From contig NAVB01000470.1 in the NCBI GenBank assembly GCA_002179805.1, forward strand, positions 1 through 64,000: a stretch of 64,000 nucleotides of DNA, in the 5' to 3' direction. This DNA is from Acanthamoeba lenticulata (lineage: Eukaryota > Discosea > Longamoebia > Acanthamoebidae). Made by a program: the position numbers and the translations under genes. Below are positions 24,001 to 36,844 of the stretch, one piece after another. The notes beneath the pieces are model-generated. The model worked only from the letters and a program-made list of their open reading frames with translations, did no database searches and was not told the origin of the DNA. Position 1 is the first letter of the stretch; each line of letters starts with the position of its first letter.

Positions 24001-27000
24001 CTCGCCCGTAGGCGCCGAGAAGGCATGGACTCTCCTCGATGTTGCACAAGACGCCGCATAGCTACTGACAATCATCATTTCTGGTTTGGCAGGTGTGGGT
24101 CCATCTGGAGGCCAGCGGAATCCTCAGCAGTGATCCGCAGGCTGAAGGTAATTCATACAGCCTTTGCCTGCTTCGTCCTGTTTACTTTTAGCTTCAGCTG
24201 AATCAACAAAACAAAACAAAAAACAAAACAAAAAACAAAACAAAACAAAACAAAAGACATCCGGAAGGAGCTCGAGGGAGCCGAGTCGAGCGTGCAAGAG
24301 TACCCCGAGATCATCGCCTTCATGAAGATGCTTCAAAAGGTACGCTGCTCCTTCTCCACTCTTTTTCTTGGCCTAGCATGGCTCTTGAGTTCTAATGCTA
24401 ATAGCAACTGTGCGGTAGATTTTGAGGAATTGCAAGCAGGTGGCGTTTGCCTCTACGCAGATCCAGGGCCGAGGGTTTGTGCCTTATCTCGGCTTCGTTC
24501 TCGAGAACGTTTTCCTTCGTTTCGACTCTAGGGTCCGACGCTCCTCTCTACGACTCTTTTGTGCCTGTCATAGGCCTAACCCTCGTGTCGTTTCTCTTGA
24601 CGTAGGGTTACGTCCGTGTGAGCGAGAAGTGGAAGGTGGCCAACGCCGCCCTTAAGATCTTCCACGAAGTACGCCTTACCCACTCGCATAGCCGTTGCAT
24701 TGCAATGCTCAACCTTCTGGTATTTTATTATAATTATTTCAACCATGCAGCTGGCGAAGGATTACGACCCGAACGCGACCGAGATCACGGGTGGCAACGC
24801 CGAGCAGCCAGCAGGCTCGCTACAGTCAGCTCAACTGCCCTCGGGCTTCGTCCTCATGCAGAGCTTCCTCGGCGGCCGTGTGGAGCCGCTGCGCAAGGTT
24901 CGCCAAATGATGCTGTCTCAAGAGTGGTCCATGGCCTGCCGCTAAATTGGCTGTGGTGCACGCAGGTGCTTTCAATCATCCAAATTGCCGCCAGCACGCT
25001 GTTGCCCGACGCCGACAACGCCGAAGCCACGCGCCACGTCGAGCGCGCCATGGTTCTCTGCCTCAAGGTACCTTGTTTGACAGTACCTTGTTTGACAGTC
25101 AACTGTATATTGAGTTGGACGACTGTAACGAATCGCTTGCCACTCGTCAGCTGCTCAACCAAATGCTCGAGAAGGAGGAGCGATTTGTGAGCGTCTACCG
25201 CACCATCGCGACTCTGCTGCCCATCCATCAGCGCGTACAGCTCACGCCGCTCACGGAAGCTCTGGTGAACGACTACGCCGTGAACGTGGCGCGCTGCATC
25301 AGCTACAGCCACAATCTTAAGGTTCCACTGGTCTCGTCCTTGGCTTGGCGTTGCTAGGTCTCACCTTGCGTATGGCCTCGTACAATAGCTGCCCTATTTC
25401 TCGGTGAACATCATCAGGATGCTCAGCAAGCGAAGCGACAAGCTGGTGCCGTCGTTCGAGCTCACGGCTGAAGAGATCATGGAAGGCTACGTCGCTCGCT
25501 TGTCCAGCGAGGACCAGGGCGGAGAAATTATTGGTACGGAATTGCGAACGTGGCCCCAAAACGATGTTTGCTTTACTGATTGGCTAACCAACTGTCGCAA
25601 CTACAGCCGAACAGGATGAAACGGCGGAGAACGGCGAGGCGGTGCCAGTGGATTCGGCAGTCAAGAGGAGCCGCATGATCGTCGAGATCAAGAAGGCCAT
25701 CCTCACGTTGCTCCTCGAGAACCTGAACTCGCCCGCGGTCAACATGACCCACTTCCTCCTTGGATTCGACCCGCAGATTCCACTCGAGCAGACCGACCTC
25801 AACAAGTCCAACCAGGTGACAGTGCTGCATGTCATCCTCGACTTCCTCCGCGAGCCCGACGCCGGCGTGCTGTACCCTAAGCTGACCGAGGACTGCTACC
25901 ACCTCATCTACGAGCTTTGCGCCAACAAGCGCGTCTACCTCCCCATCCTCCGATTCCTGAGCAACCGCGAACAGGGTACGCGCCAACTTCCTCACGGGTA
26001 TTATCCATCGACGAGCGTAGCGCGGCTCACTCCTGCACATACGACACGCAGACTTCTTCTACACACAGTTACAGATGCTGCCGACTCAGTTCAGCGACCA
26101 GCCCGAGCTCTACTCTCAACAGCTCAAGCAGCGCGCCTGGCTTCTCAAGGTTCTTTACTACCTAACAACAGCCAGATGTTTGTTTATTGTGCCTGACATC
26201 GTTGTCCTCATTCAGACTGTGGCACTCGAGCTGCACGTGAGCAGCGGACGCAACCGCCTGAATGCACAGCGTCTGTTGACGATCCTCTATGCCATCCCGC
26301 AGGAGCTGCACGGCAGTGCGTGTTATCCCAGCCCTTATCTTCGCCCCTCTATGCCTTGTAACTGACGCGCATGTCCTTGTACCTCCAGGAGGCGATTACG
26401 ATGAAAACGGAGAGGCGCTCGGCATGGACCAGGAGCCCGACACGCGCAAGATCATTGCCCTCCTCAACTGTACGACCCGATTTACTTAGGCGCTCCATCA
26501 GCAACCAGAGTAATCAACTAACTAGCAATGATCCTCTCTTTTTTGGTTTGCAGCACTCGACCTGACATTGAAGGAGCCGAGGAAGCTCTCGTCGCCCCAC
26601 TTTGACACGGCGCAGATTGAGGCTCACTGCCGAGTTCCCTACGACTTTGGGACCTCCCTCTACAACGTGGTCCTCATGCAGGACACCCTGGTTGAGGCGA
26701 TGAAGGAGCGCGAGGCGGCCTACGGCACCCAACTTGGCCCCGAGGTATGTAATCCAATGCTGCTCCCTGGACGAGGACAAGAGGCGGAACTGATGAGTCG
26801 GGCTGCCATGCTGGTGCAGATCGTGTCGATCCTTCGGCAAGCGGTGGCTCAGAACGCCTTCACCGACCGGCTGGTGTCGGTGCTCCGCTATTTCGAGGCC
26901 TGGCGCCAGCTGACTGAGGTCTCGCTGGCCCGATGCTACGATTCCATATGGTGCGCTTTGCAATTCCTCGACACACACTGGCGCTCACATTTTGCCTGAC

Positions 27001-29777
27001 GGCCTGACGCTCGCTCCACCATCAGCCAAGTGACCAAGGGCGAGGACGTCCTCTACGACCTGCTCAACACGCTGCTCACCAGGCTGACCGATGAGAAAGA
27101 GTGCCGCCTCACCGTACGGCCGCTCGCCTCCTTTTCATACTTAAGAGTCAAGACTGCTCACACAACTCTACCTTCTCGGTGACCTGCAGGTGGCCGAGAA
27201 GATGTCGATGGTGGTGGTATTTGCCATGACCAAGCTGCGAGAGCAGTACAAGGGCGAGGCTGATGGTATGTCGTGTTTAAGGCACTCTTCCTCCTCGTCG
27301 GTTTCTGACTGGTCACTTCCCAGACCGAGCGCGATTCTTGATGGCCGAGACGCTGCAGGAGATATTGCAGGGCCTCGTCCGGGCAGCCTTGCGACGGGAG
27401 AGCTCGGTTCTGCTCCGTGGCAATATCTACGGCGCCCTCCTCAACTACCTTCAGTTCACCCGCTCGTCCGTCGGCTCGCTCATCGCGCATGACGAGTCCA
27501 AGGCAAAACTCCTCCTCGTCATCATCGTCGCCGTTGTGCTTCACCAAAATAGCTTTCTCACTCTCGGCACTCGTCAATGATAACAGATCAGAGAGTTCTC
27601 GGACCAGCAGGAACGGCAGCAGGACCTGAACAACCGCAACGCGGCCATCCTAGACAGCGCTGGCGGGCGACTGATCGAGGTCCTCGTGAGCGACGCTGCC
27701 TACTCGCTGAACCTGTGGCGCTCGCTGGCGTTTGCCCTCCTCGACGTGCTCATCGGCGACGACCACAACAACAGGCGCCTCACTTACCTGGCCCAGAAGG
27801 GCTTCATCCGGCAGTGCCTGGATGCCTTTGTCCAGGAGGACGTCGGCTCCTACATCTTCTCCACCGATGACGGTATCCCATCATCGAACCTTGGCCAAGG
27901 TCCTTGCCGGGGGAAACTAACGTGTGTTGCGCGTGTCATCTGACCAGCTGCGCTGCGGGAGGCGATCGTGTTCGACTCGAAGCTGTCGATGCTGGTGCGG
28001 ATGGTGCAGACCCAGAGCGGTGCGCAGGTCCTGCTCGAGAACGGTGTCCTCCAGCGGCTCACCGAGTGCCAGTGGATCGACCAGCGGCCGGACTACTCCA
28101 CGCTCGACGGTAAGGCGCCCGCCTGATGGTGATTTACGACTACAACGTATGATGCTGACGCTTGTGTGTGCTCCCAGATGAGGAGAACAGCTGGGCGCCC
28201 GGGCTGGTGGAGAGATACCACACCTTCCTCGAGTCGGTGCTGCGAATCGTGGTCTCCCTGCTCGTGGCCCTGCCTCAGAACCTGGCCGTCGCTGGCAAGG
28301 TTCGTCCACTAGTCCACGCATTGGGCTGGAGGTGGCTCTGAAGATGGGCGCAGCGAAGGCTTTAGTCTCCTAAGCGCTGTTGTTGTGTGGCTGTGCACGT
28401 ATGTTTAGGTCCTCGACTTTGTGTCAGCCCATGCTGACTTGTTCGCGGCCATCCTGAAGGACACCGCTCTCGACAAGCCGCTCGTGCTCAACGAGGTTCG
28501 TCTCCACACCCTGAGATCAATCAACAATCAAACTCACGTCATGACCCTTGTGTCCGCGTGAAGGTCCGGCTGGTGACGGAGATGTTCTACCACCTGGTGG
28601 CCAACGCGCAGAGCCTCTTGGTGCAAAAGCTGCAGCAAACCGCGATGCGCTTCCACCAAGCGCTCCTCAACCTCCTCGTGACCCTCACCACCCGCGAGAT
28701 GAGCGCCAGCCGCCATTACTTCTCCTCCTACCGGGTACTCACTGCTTCTCCATGCTTGCCACTGTCGTTGTTCCTGACACCACCACGGACCTGCAGGCGG
28801 ATGAGTCGCGTCGGGCCACTGTGCCGCTGGTGCACGAGATCAACCGCAACTTGATCGCGTACTGCCGAGTCCTCTCCGACGGCTCGACGGCCGCCGGCAC
28901 ACCCGGCCTGCCCTCGGTCCTCTTCGCGCCCACTCTGGCGGCCAGCTCAAGCGATCGCGGTACCGCGCCGTGTCGCTGCTCTTGGCTCTGGCCCCACTAA
29001 CGTTCAATATTGCGCACGCGCAGAGCTGGCGCTCGGGCTGACGGCCAAGGCCAAGGCACCGCCGCTGTCGTCGGTGCTGCACTACCTGAACCACGTGTTG
29101 AGCCAGTACGACCAGGCCAAGGAGGAGTACAAGAGCGCGGTCGAGAAGCACCAGCGCGACGCCGCCCTCAACACCGACGAGATCATTGAGGTACTTGCTC
29201 CAAATTTGCCTTTCGCTCTCCATCTTCCTTTTTATTGATGGGAGGGTCGGCATCATCATCAACCAGATCCTGGCCGCGACGGGAGATGAGGTAGACGAGA
29301 TGCCGCCTCAGCAGCGCCTGCTCCTCGCCCAGAACCGCCTGTCGGAGCTCATCCTCAGCAAGCGCAAGGAGACCAACACCCTACAACGTACATGATCGCA
29401 TGCCTTCTTCCCAGACCTCCGCCTCTTTCTGGTCCCTAACTTGATAAACAACAAACAACAACCCTCCAACCCCAGACATGCTGGAGAACCTGTTGATCGT
29501 GGTGTGGCGCCACTTGGCCCACTACACACGATCCTACGGGCCGGCGCTGGTGCTCGAGATGCCCTCGCCGGGCTCGGCCGGTCGCGTGAGCCGCGTGGAG
29601 TCAGGCGTGACGTTGTCCAAGGCTGAGGTGGAGGCCCTCAAGACGAGCGCGGGTACCATCCTGGAGGACACGCTCAACAGGCTGCAAGACTTTAACCCTG
29701 AGGGCGAGGCCAAGGGCGCTACGTTCTACTACCTCACCGTCAAGAAGATCAAGGACCTCCTCCGCAACTCCAACTGA
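21063..29777 (+). CDS. NUP205: Nuclear pore complex inner-ring protein NUP205/Nup192
   Basis: This very large gene has about 30 short introns. It starts MDVEDEFALLSEVIDHA at 21063 and ends TVKKIKDLLRNSN with TGA at 29775-29777. Landmark blocks match NUP205 in order. Near the N-terminus are IVKLSDELNLDEHAC and KLRFFRLEALLKLF. The central part has NAAPHPVSWEHFFKVLQNY and FVPYLGFVLENVFLRF. Further on are LLLENLNSPAVNMTHFLLGF, a CHVILDFL-type block (TVLHVILDFLREPDAGVLYP) and YLAQKGFIRQCLDAFVQED. The last exons contain NLLIVVWRHLAHY and the closing KKIKDLLRNSN helix. The protein is an all-helical solenoid that links Nup93, Nup53 and the scaffold of the pore. The gene is tandem with the next one, 132 bp apart. 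It looks intact, but I did not resolve every splice site. Confidence 0.93.
24204..24255. repeat. (CAAAA)n low-complexity repeat in a NUP205 intron
   Basis: An A-rich repeat of about ten CAAAA/CAAAAAA units lies just upstream of the next exon. It is purine-rich, where a pyrimidine tract would normally sit. Confidence 0.9.
25068..25097 (+). repeat. 15-bp tandem duplication covering a splice donor
   Basis: GTACCTTGTTTGACA occurs twice without a gap at the 5' end of a NUP205 intron (exon ends ...CTCAAG at 25067; next exon starts at about 25150). Both copies begin with a possible GT donor. Confidence 0.9.
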
Positions 29778-29909
29778 GGTGCATGGGTCAAGAAGGAATG
29801 AAGAAGTTGGTTGACCAATAGAGCCTTCCCTGTTTTGGTTCCCGAGCACCGCGCAGCACAAAACGCGTAGCCGCTGCTTGGCCTCAAACATACGGTGCCA
29901 TTTTGGGCG

Positions 29910-32900
29910 ATGGAGGCGATTGATGATGAAATCGACAAAGAAAAGCGTGAGCTGCAGGCGTTGCGTGAAGCCATTCGATTGAAGGAACGAGCAATTCAAG
30001 ATTTAATCCTAGAAAAGGAGCGATTGAAGGAGGCACAGGAGGAAGCAGACGCCAGCCACAACCTTTATGAAGAGGTGGCAGAAGGCAGCGGCAATAAGAG
30101 CAAGGAGGCACGAGCAACAGCACCACCCGCCCCACCTCTTGAGCAAGATGGACGAAAACAAGGAGAGGGCTATTATTACTGTGACGGGGAGACCAGCGGC
30201 AACGGGAACACAGTTGTACGTGGTGCCCACGCCACCTGAAACACCTCACCTCTTCTTTGACCGCGGTCTTGGGGGCCCTGCAGGGCGCACCAGCAGCAGA
30301 TGCAGGCTATCTCTACGACGACGCTACGCTCGTGCGCCAGGCGGGCGCCTACAGCGGGGCCAGCCAGAGTGTGCGCACCGACGAGTTCTACGCCGTCCAG
30401 GACGTTAGTTCGGTCTACGTGGAGGAGCTGACCAGCAAACGAAAGGTAGAGCACGATGAGGAGTGGGAAGCAGAAGAGGAGGTCACAACCAGCGACAGCT
30501 ACGAGATTGTGGAGAGCGTCGAAAAGAAGAAGGTGAAGACAAAGAAAGAAAAGAAGGAGAAGAAGAGCAAGCGAGAGGACAAGAAGAAGAAGAGGAAGTC
30601 GAAAGCAACGACCAAGGCGACGAATGGACGTGTGCGGCGGTTCATGAGGGGTCTCGAAAGCGAAAGCGATGACGACGTCCCCTGGCCCGTCGATAATCGG
30701 TGCGTAAAGCCCATCCCATGTGTCTTCTCCATCGTCTTTCCTCATATCTCTCCGTTAACGTTTGTGCGTCTTCTCGTGTCCGCGATCGACGGTGCTGCGC
30801 TACACAGAGGCCTCAACGAACTGCCCATCAGCGTGTGGAGCAAGCGGTATGCAGCGTGCTAGCTGGTCCCCTTCTTCCTTTGGCTTGGGCTGACTTGCAC
30901 GTTACTCCAGATTTCAGGCCTACATGTCGATCGAGGATGAACCGACGCGCCTGCTCAGGCTGGCCTCTCTGGCCCACGACTTCCAGCACGCAGCTGAAGT
31001 CTACGGGCGCATCATCATCAGCGAGCGCTACCTTCCTGTCGAGGACAAAACCATCAAACCACTGGACATAGGTTTGTCCACCTTCATGTTCTCATCTTCT
31101 TACAACTCGATCGTGTTCATAAATGGTGGCACCACATTTATCTGGTCAGGCGGCGTGGCGGGTGGCGACAAGTACATGGTGATGGGTATCCTGTTCAAGT
31201 TCGCGCTCGACAAGGAGCTGTTGCCCAAGAAGTGGATGTACGGCGATCGCTTCCCCAACGACTCACTCGCCATGAAGGCCGGTACGTGCCTTTGCCATCG
31301 CTGCTGCTGATTGATCAGCAACTGAGACTTTGGGCGCTCACTCTCCATGCGTGACTCGAGCCGTGCAGCCGATCACGAGCTCCGGTCACTGGCGCGCATT
31401 CTGGCCTCTGACACGACGGCCCAGCAGTCCGTCTCTGCGCCGCTGATGGTGCGCACGGCCGCTCCTACCGTTCGATGCCTCGTGTGCTCAGTTAACTGAC
31501 AAAGGACGTGGGTCCTCTTGCAGTCGATCGTGAACTACCGCGGGTTCCGCATTATCGCGGTGTCGGTCATCCCAATCTCCAAGCAGACGATCATCTACGG
31601 GTCCCACGACGGCGGCAAGACCGTGCATGCCGACTATGAGGCCTTCAATGTGCGGCTGAACCGCATCTTTGCCGGCTTCAATCTCAAGGCCCACTTGGTC
31701 AAGAATTGCGTGCTCCACGCGTGCGGCGACATCGAAGGCCACTGGGGCACCGTGCGCCACCCCGCCCATCTCTGCCCACTGTATGCCTTGTGGCTACGCT
31801 CACACGTCGCCACACGTGTGGCGGTCGAGCAGGACAATAAGCTCTACTTGGCTGACTTTGCCCGCCTGTTCCCGCCCGAGGCCGGCAGCGTCGCGCAAAA
31901 GTACTTCGCGCTGCGCGAACCACGAGGCGGTACGGACATCAATCCCGCGCCGCGGCCAAGCCCTGTGGGACAACTGACACACAAGCGCACGCGCAGTGTT
32001 CTACAAGCTGCTGCGGCCAGAGTTCATCGTGTCCAACCCGCTCCCGCTGTGCAGCGACGCCTTCAGCGGATGGCAATCGATGGACCCGGAGTGGCAGGAG
32101 CACAACCGCGAGGTCCAGGAGGCCACGATGCGGCTTCACAACGTGGTCATCCCGGGATTCGTCAAGTACCTCCAGTCCCTGTGCTCGACCGACCGTACCC
32201 GCTTCCCCGTGTTGGTGCGCTTCCCCCAAGGGACGACAAGCTCGTCTGGAATTCCAGAAATCCTGGCTGGCCGACCAGTGGTGCTGACGTCGTTGGGCGG
32301 AGGGCAGTATACCACGTTTTGTCCGCAGTGCCAGTTGCAGCGGTGGACAGCTTCGGCTCAGCAGATCACCCACGACACGATCGAGTCGGGCGCCAATGTT
32401 GATGTGAGTCCACCTCCATCCCCGCCCTCGCCCTCTCCTCTCGTGCCATGTTCTTGTGGGTTCGTTGCCTCACCTCTGCGGGTATCGCGCTGCCTGCTGC
32501 CCGAACCAGTTGCTCTACGACCAGCTCCACAACATTTTGCATCGGATGCACAAGGACGGCATCAATCGGCGCTACATGGGTACGTCTGTGGTCGCACTTG
32601 CGCCATGGCATGCGCTTATGATGACGACTCATGCGGGGCGCCCTTCCAGGGGTCATACGCGGCCTGCTGGTGCAGTACGAGCACAACTCCACGTGCCACT
32701 GGAAGTACCGCGCGCTGCTCTACACCGAAGTACGCCGTCGCCGTCCTTGCAAGCGACAAACCCACACAAGCACTGCGGCAGGGCGTGTCTCACACATACT
32801 TACTTGTACGCGTGTGCGTTTTTTCGTCATGACGGCAGATGGCCGCGCGAGTCTGCAAGAACATCATCCAGGCCCTCCTGCGCGAGAAGATGAAACGACT

Positions 32901-35900
32901 CAAGGTCCCTTCGGAAGAGCCTTATCGGTACATGATGCTGGAGATGCTGGAAGAAACTGGGAAGAAGAAGAAGAAGAAGAAGAAAACAGTGGCTCATGGC
33001 TCACCACTATTGCGTCGGTGATGTTGGAGACAGGCACCTGCTGCTGCAGATCTTCAACATGCTGGCGAGCCAGTCAAGGGAATCGACCCACTTCTGGACG
33101 AACATCAAGCCGCCGCCCATCATCCTCAACCACTTTGTGGGCGAGGTCGAGCCGCCGGCGGATGCGTTTGACGACAGGAACGACGATCTTCAAGCCGACT
33201 TTGACTTTAACCTCGAGGGCGGCGCCGAGTACTACATCTTCAAATACTTTAGGTCGCTCGAGAAGAAGAACAGACGCCTGAACAAGCCCGACGACGACGC
33301 GTGCGCCAACGACGATGACGATCCCAACTGGGCCAACGTGCTACTGCCCATCAAGCTCTGCATCAAGGCCAAGTTTGGGCCCATGGCCTTTTATCACAAC
33401 GAGTGGACCTTCCGGTTCGTCGATTTTGCCCTCAACCAACCGTCGGAGGCGCGGCGCTCTCGGGCTGACACTCTGCATCCTCGCTTGTGTGTATGTGCGT
33501 GTGCCTGTTGTGCAGGGATCGGCGGCACCCGTTCATCTTCCAGGGTGTCTTCTTCCGGCGCTTGTGCAACATGCTTGGCGTCGTGCTCACGGACCAGGCC
33601 CGCACGTTTGGTGCGTCGCGATGGGACACGAGAAGCCCTCTGGGCCGCAGGAACTGTCTCATATTGGGGGGAGGGAAACAGACGTCTTGAACGGGGCGCC
33701 TCTGACGCGAGTGGCGGTGCCGTTCGAGTTCATGGATCCCTACATCGCCGATCTCAAGGTCAAGGGCAAGCAGCTCCAGATCATGTACAGCAGCGAAGGG
33801 TGCGCATCTGCCTTTCGTCGGGATGGAGACGTAGTCACGTGTTGATCGCTGGTGATGTCGCGCGGCCATGGCCCTTGTGGGCACTCCAACAGTGTGGGGC
33901 TGTGGCTGGCCGGGTGTCGAATGCTGGAGCATCTTCCGGCCGACAAGAAGGAGCGCGTGGGGGTGATGAAGAAGGTATCTGACCTCTTCTTCTTTGCCAA
34001 GCGCAAGCTGCGTTCGGCCCTCGACTGGTTCGTCTTCTCTGCTGCGGCTGCTCCAAAGTACAGCGCTGGCGCTGACGTCAGCATCGGGTGTTGACACAAA
34101 AACAGCATCCCAGACAGCGTCAACACGCTGCTCCACCTGGGGCGGGTCGACCACTGGCTGGCCCTCAACTGGGAGACCAACGTGGACGCCAGCATCGAGA
34201 CCCTCTACCAGGCGCAGGATTACTACTCGCAGGCCATCAGCATCCTGTCGATTCGGCAGACCCTGACCAAGGCCGAGCGCAACACGCTGATCGACGGCAC
34301 GATCGAGATGGCGCAGCTCCTGTGCAACTTCTCCATGGTCACCATCGAGGCCACCAACTCGATCCACATGAGCCTCTCCGAGCACAGGAGTACGACGCCG
34401 CGTCAAGTCCCTTGTTAGCTCAAACTATTGACTCTTGCTGCGCGCACAGAGGGCCTATGGCGCAAGGCGTGGCGGGCCTACCTGGACATCGCCCAGACCT
34501 ACAGCGCGGTGGTCAAGCCCGTGTTCCTGCGCGATATCGAGGAGGCCACGGGCCTCTCGGACACTGGTGACGTCCACTACACCGGCAAAATTGGTACAAA
34601 GCGAAGGAAGTTGTCGTTCTTTTCATCGTTTTCGTGGTCAATATACTGACGGTCCTGTCTCTATGTCTGTCGCTATGGCAGTGTCGGCGGTGATCAAGGT
34701 CGAGGTCATGCGGAGGCTTGAGGCACAGGACTACAGGTCATCGCTGCTCACCCGCAAGGTGCTGCATGTTTGCCCTCCCTCACCCTCAACACGCACTGGG
34801 CCAACGCTGCGTCCCCCCAACCACCCGGGGAACAAACAGGTGGCGTACGAGAGCCAAAAGAAGACAAAGACGGAGACGCGCACGGAGAAGAGTGCGTCGT
34901 CGATCTTCAACCTGATCGGCTCCGTGACCGGCACGTTGTTGGCACCTTGCCCTTTCTCTTTCTTAACTTATTTACGCGGCGAATTGGCCAGTGGGCGGAG
35001 TCATGACGGCGAGCGCCAACTTTGAGGCCGTGCCGACGACCCCCGCCCCTTCCACCGCGACACCGTCCCCAGCAACGCGACGGCACAGCAAGCCCGACAA
35101 GCGGTGCTGCTCTCCTCCTTTCCCTCCCGCGCGCACGCACCTTACCTGCTCGCGGCATCACACACGGCGGTTGGTGCCCCTCGCTGAAGCCGCGGCACGC
35201 CGACTGCGCAGGCCCTCGCTGTCTTCGCTGGGCTCCACGCTCAAGCTCACCCTCCTGAAGCCCAACTCGACCAAAGGTTCCGCTCCTCCCCCCTCCTTTC
35301 TTTCCCCACTCCAGAGGCTGACGACTCGTGCACAGCGGGCGAGGACATCCACCCGGATGACATGGACGGGCTGCTGCTGTTCATCTGGAGCTACAACGAC
35401 AAGACCCTCTGCTGCAACCTGGGCAACGACGAGGACATCCGTACGCACGCAGCATCCGCAGATTGCCCGAGTGGCGGCTTACAAGACACACACACACACA
35501 CACACGCGACCGTGTGGGCGCGCAGACCTCGGGTCGACGGGCAACTTTGCCTTGTGGTGCCTCAAGCGGAACGCCGAAGGGCAGCTGCAGTTGAAGAACC
35601 ACCACCAGAAGTGGCTGCGGGCCGACAAGAGCGGCAAGCTCCGCCTCGAGCGGGGCAACGCGAGCCCCTGGGAGATCGAGAAGCTGCCCGACAAGGAGGG
35701 CCTCGAGCGCAACGAGGTCGCTCTGCGATGTATCGGTGCGAAGCGCCCTTCCTCCCCTGCCGCTGCACTGGGACGCGCTCACGGTCCCAAGAGTCTGCGT
35801 GCAGAGACGGGCAAGTACCTGAGTGTGGCCAAGAACGGGCTGGTCACGGCCGACAAGCAGCTGCCCAAGGCCAAGGAGCAGCGGTGGCGCCTCACCAGGT

Positions 35901-36761
35901 CTCAGGCTGCCCCAACTTTTCCAACCACAGCAACACACTGGATACGAAGACGAGCGCTCACCGTGTGTTCATGTGCAGGGCGACCAACATGTTCAACATC
36001 TGCTCGCTCGCGGGGGACTACCTCTACTTTGGGCTGCGGGGCGAGATCCGCTCGACGTCGGGCGTGCCCAAGGAGTTCAACACGTGGTTCATCACCGAAG
36101 AGGCCTCGCCCGACGCCACCGCCGCCACTGGTGGGACCACGTCGGGATGGTTGCCCGCCGTCGGGGGACCGCCGATGGCGGCGGCGGCCGCGGCGGGAGC
36201 GGTGGGCGTCGCGTCAGCCAAGCCGGCTGGCGAGACCGTCGTGTCGATCAAGTCGATGGACGGACACTACCTTCGCTTCGACGCCGCCACCAGCTGTCTC
36301 GTGGCCAACACCAGCGAGCCGGTCCAGCTCTGGAAGAAGCGCATCCGCGTCAACTCGAGTACGGCCGTCACTTCCCCCCCCCCTTGTTTGTCTGCTCTCG
36401 GCCCTGCCTGACTGAGACTGGGCGGCACCTCTTAACGCAGCCCTGGGCGAGACCTACACGCTGGAGCTGGACGATCCCCCACCGGCGGGCGACCGCAAGT
36501 GGCTGTACATGGACGACGAGGGCAACGTCTCGCTCTCGGCTACGGTACGACGCACCACGCGCGCGACCGATGGATGTATGTGCGTACCTGGTGATGATGC
36601 TGATGCTGATGCGCCGCCGCAAGCAGAAATGCCGATGGGTAATCCATCGCTACTCGACGACGTGGGCGCAGAAGGTGGGCGCCCTCTACGCCATGCTCGA
36701 CCGACGCTACGGCCCGGCCGTTTCGGCCGAGCTGCGCCTGGGCGTGTTTGTGAGTCCGTAA
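29910..36761 (+). CDS. CLU-domain protein with C-terminal fascin-like beta-trefoil region
   Basis: The start MEAIDDEIDKEKRELQ at 29910 begins a charged coiled coil, then a Lys-rich acidic linker (about 30440-30640). The CLU-like core follows: YMVMGILFKFALD, SIVNYRGFRIIAVSVIPI, TIIYGSHDGGKTVHAD, CGDIEGHWGT spliced to DNKLYLADFARLFPPE, and YKLLRPEFIVSNPLPL. These match clustered-mitochondria (CluA/CLUH/FRIENDLY) proteins. A helical, possibly TPR-type region follows (about 34110-34700). The C-terminus has several beta-trefoil blocks: HHQKWLRADKSGKL, GKYLSVAKNGLVTADK, DGHYLRFDAATSCLV and DRKWLYMDDEGNV, as in fascin-type folds. CLU proteins influence mitochondrial distribution and bind mRNAs; the trefoil fusion suggests actin or ligand contact, which is inference. 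The first intron (30214-30282) and the last splice near 36674 are my choices. A two-gene model (split near 35000) cannot be ruled out. Confidence 0.72.
32961..32986. repeat. (GAA)n microsatellite in an intron of the CLU gene
   Basis: About eight GAA triplets lie within the intron that ends at the AG before IFNMLASQ (exon from about 33053). Confidence 0.85.
35486..35505. repeat. (AC)n dinucleotide repeat in an intron of the CLU gene
   Basis: Ten AC units lie in a short intron between the DMDGLLLFIW exon and the next fascin-like exon. Confidence 0.9.
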
Positions 36762-36844
36762 ATAGAAGAAGAAGAAGAAATATTCTACACAACAAGGTTG
36801 GAGTGGTGTTGACTTCTCCAATGTACAAAGTGGACCAAGTTTCT

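Noticed and set aside
30214..30282. Alternative frame reading through QLYVVPTPPETPHLFF in the CLU gene
   Set aside because: The stretch is better explained as an intron (donor GTACGT, acceptor CCTGCAG) that joins GNGNTV to GAPAADAGYLYDD in phase.
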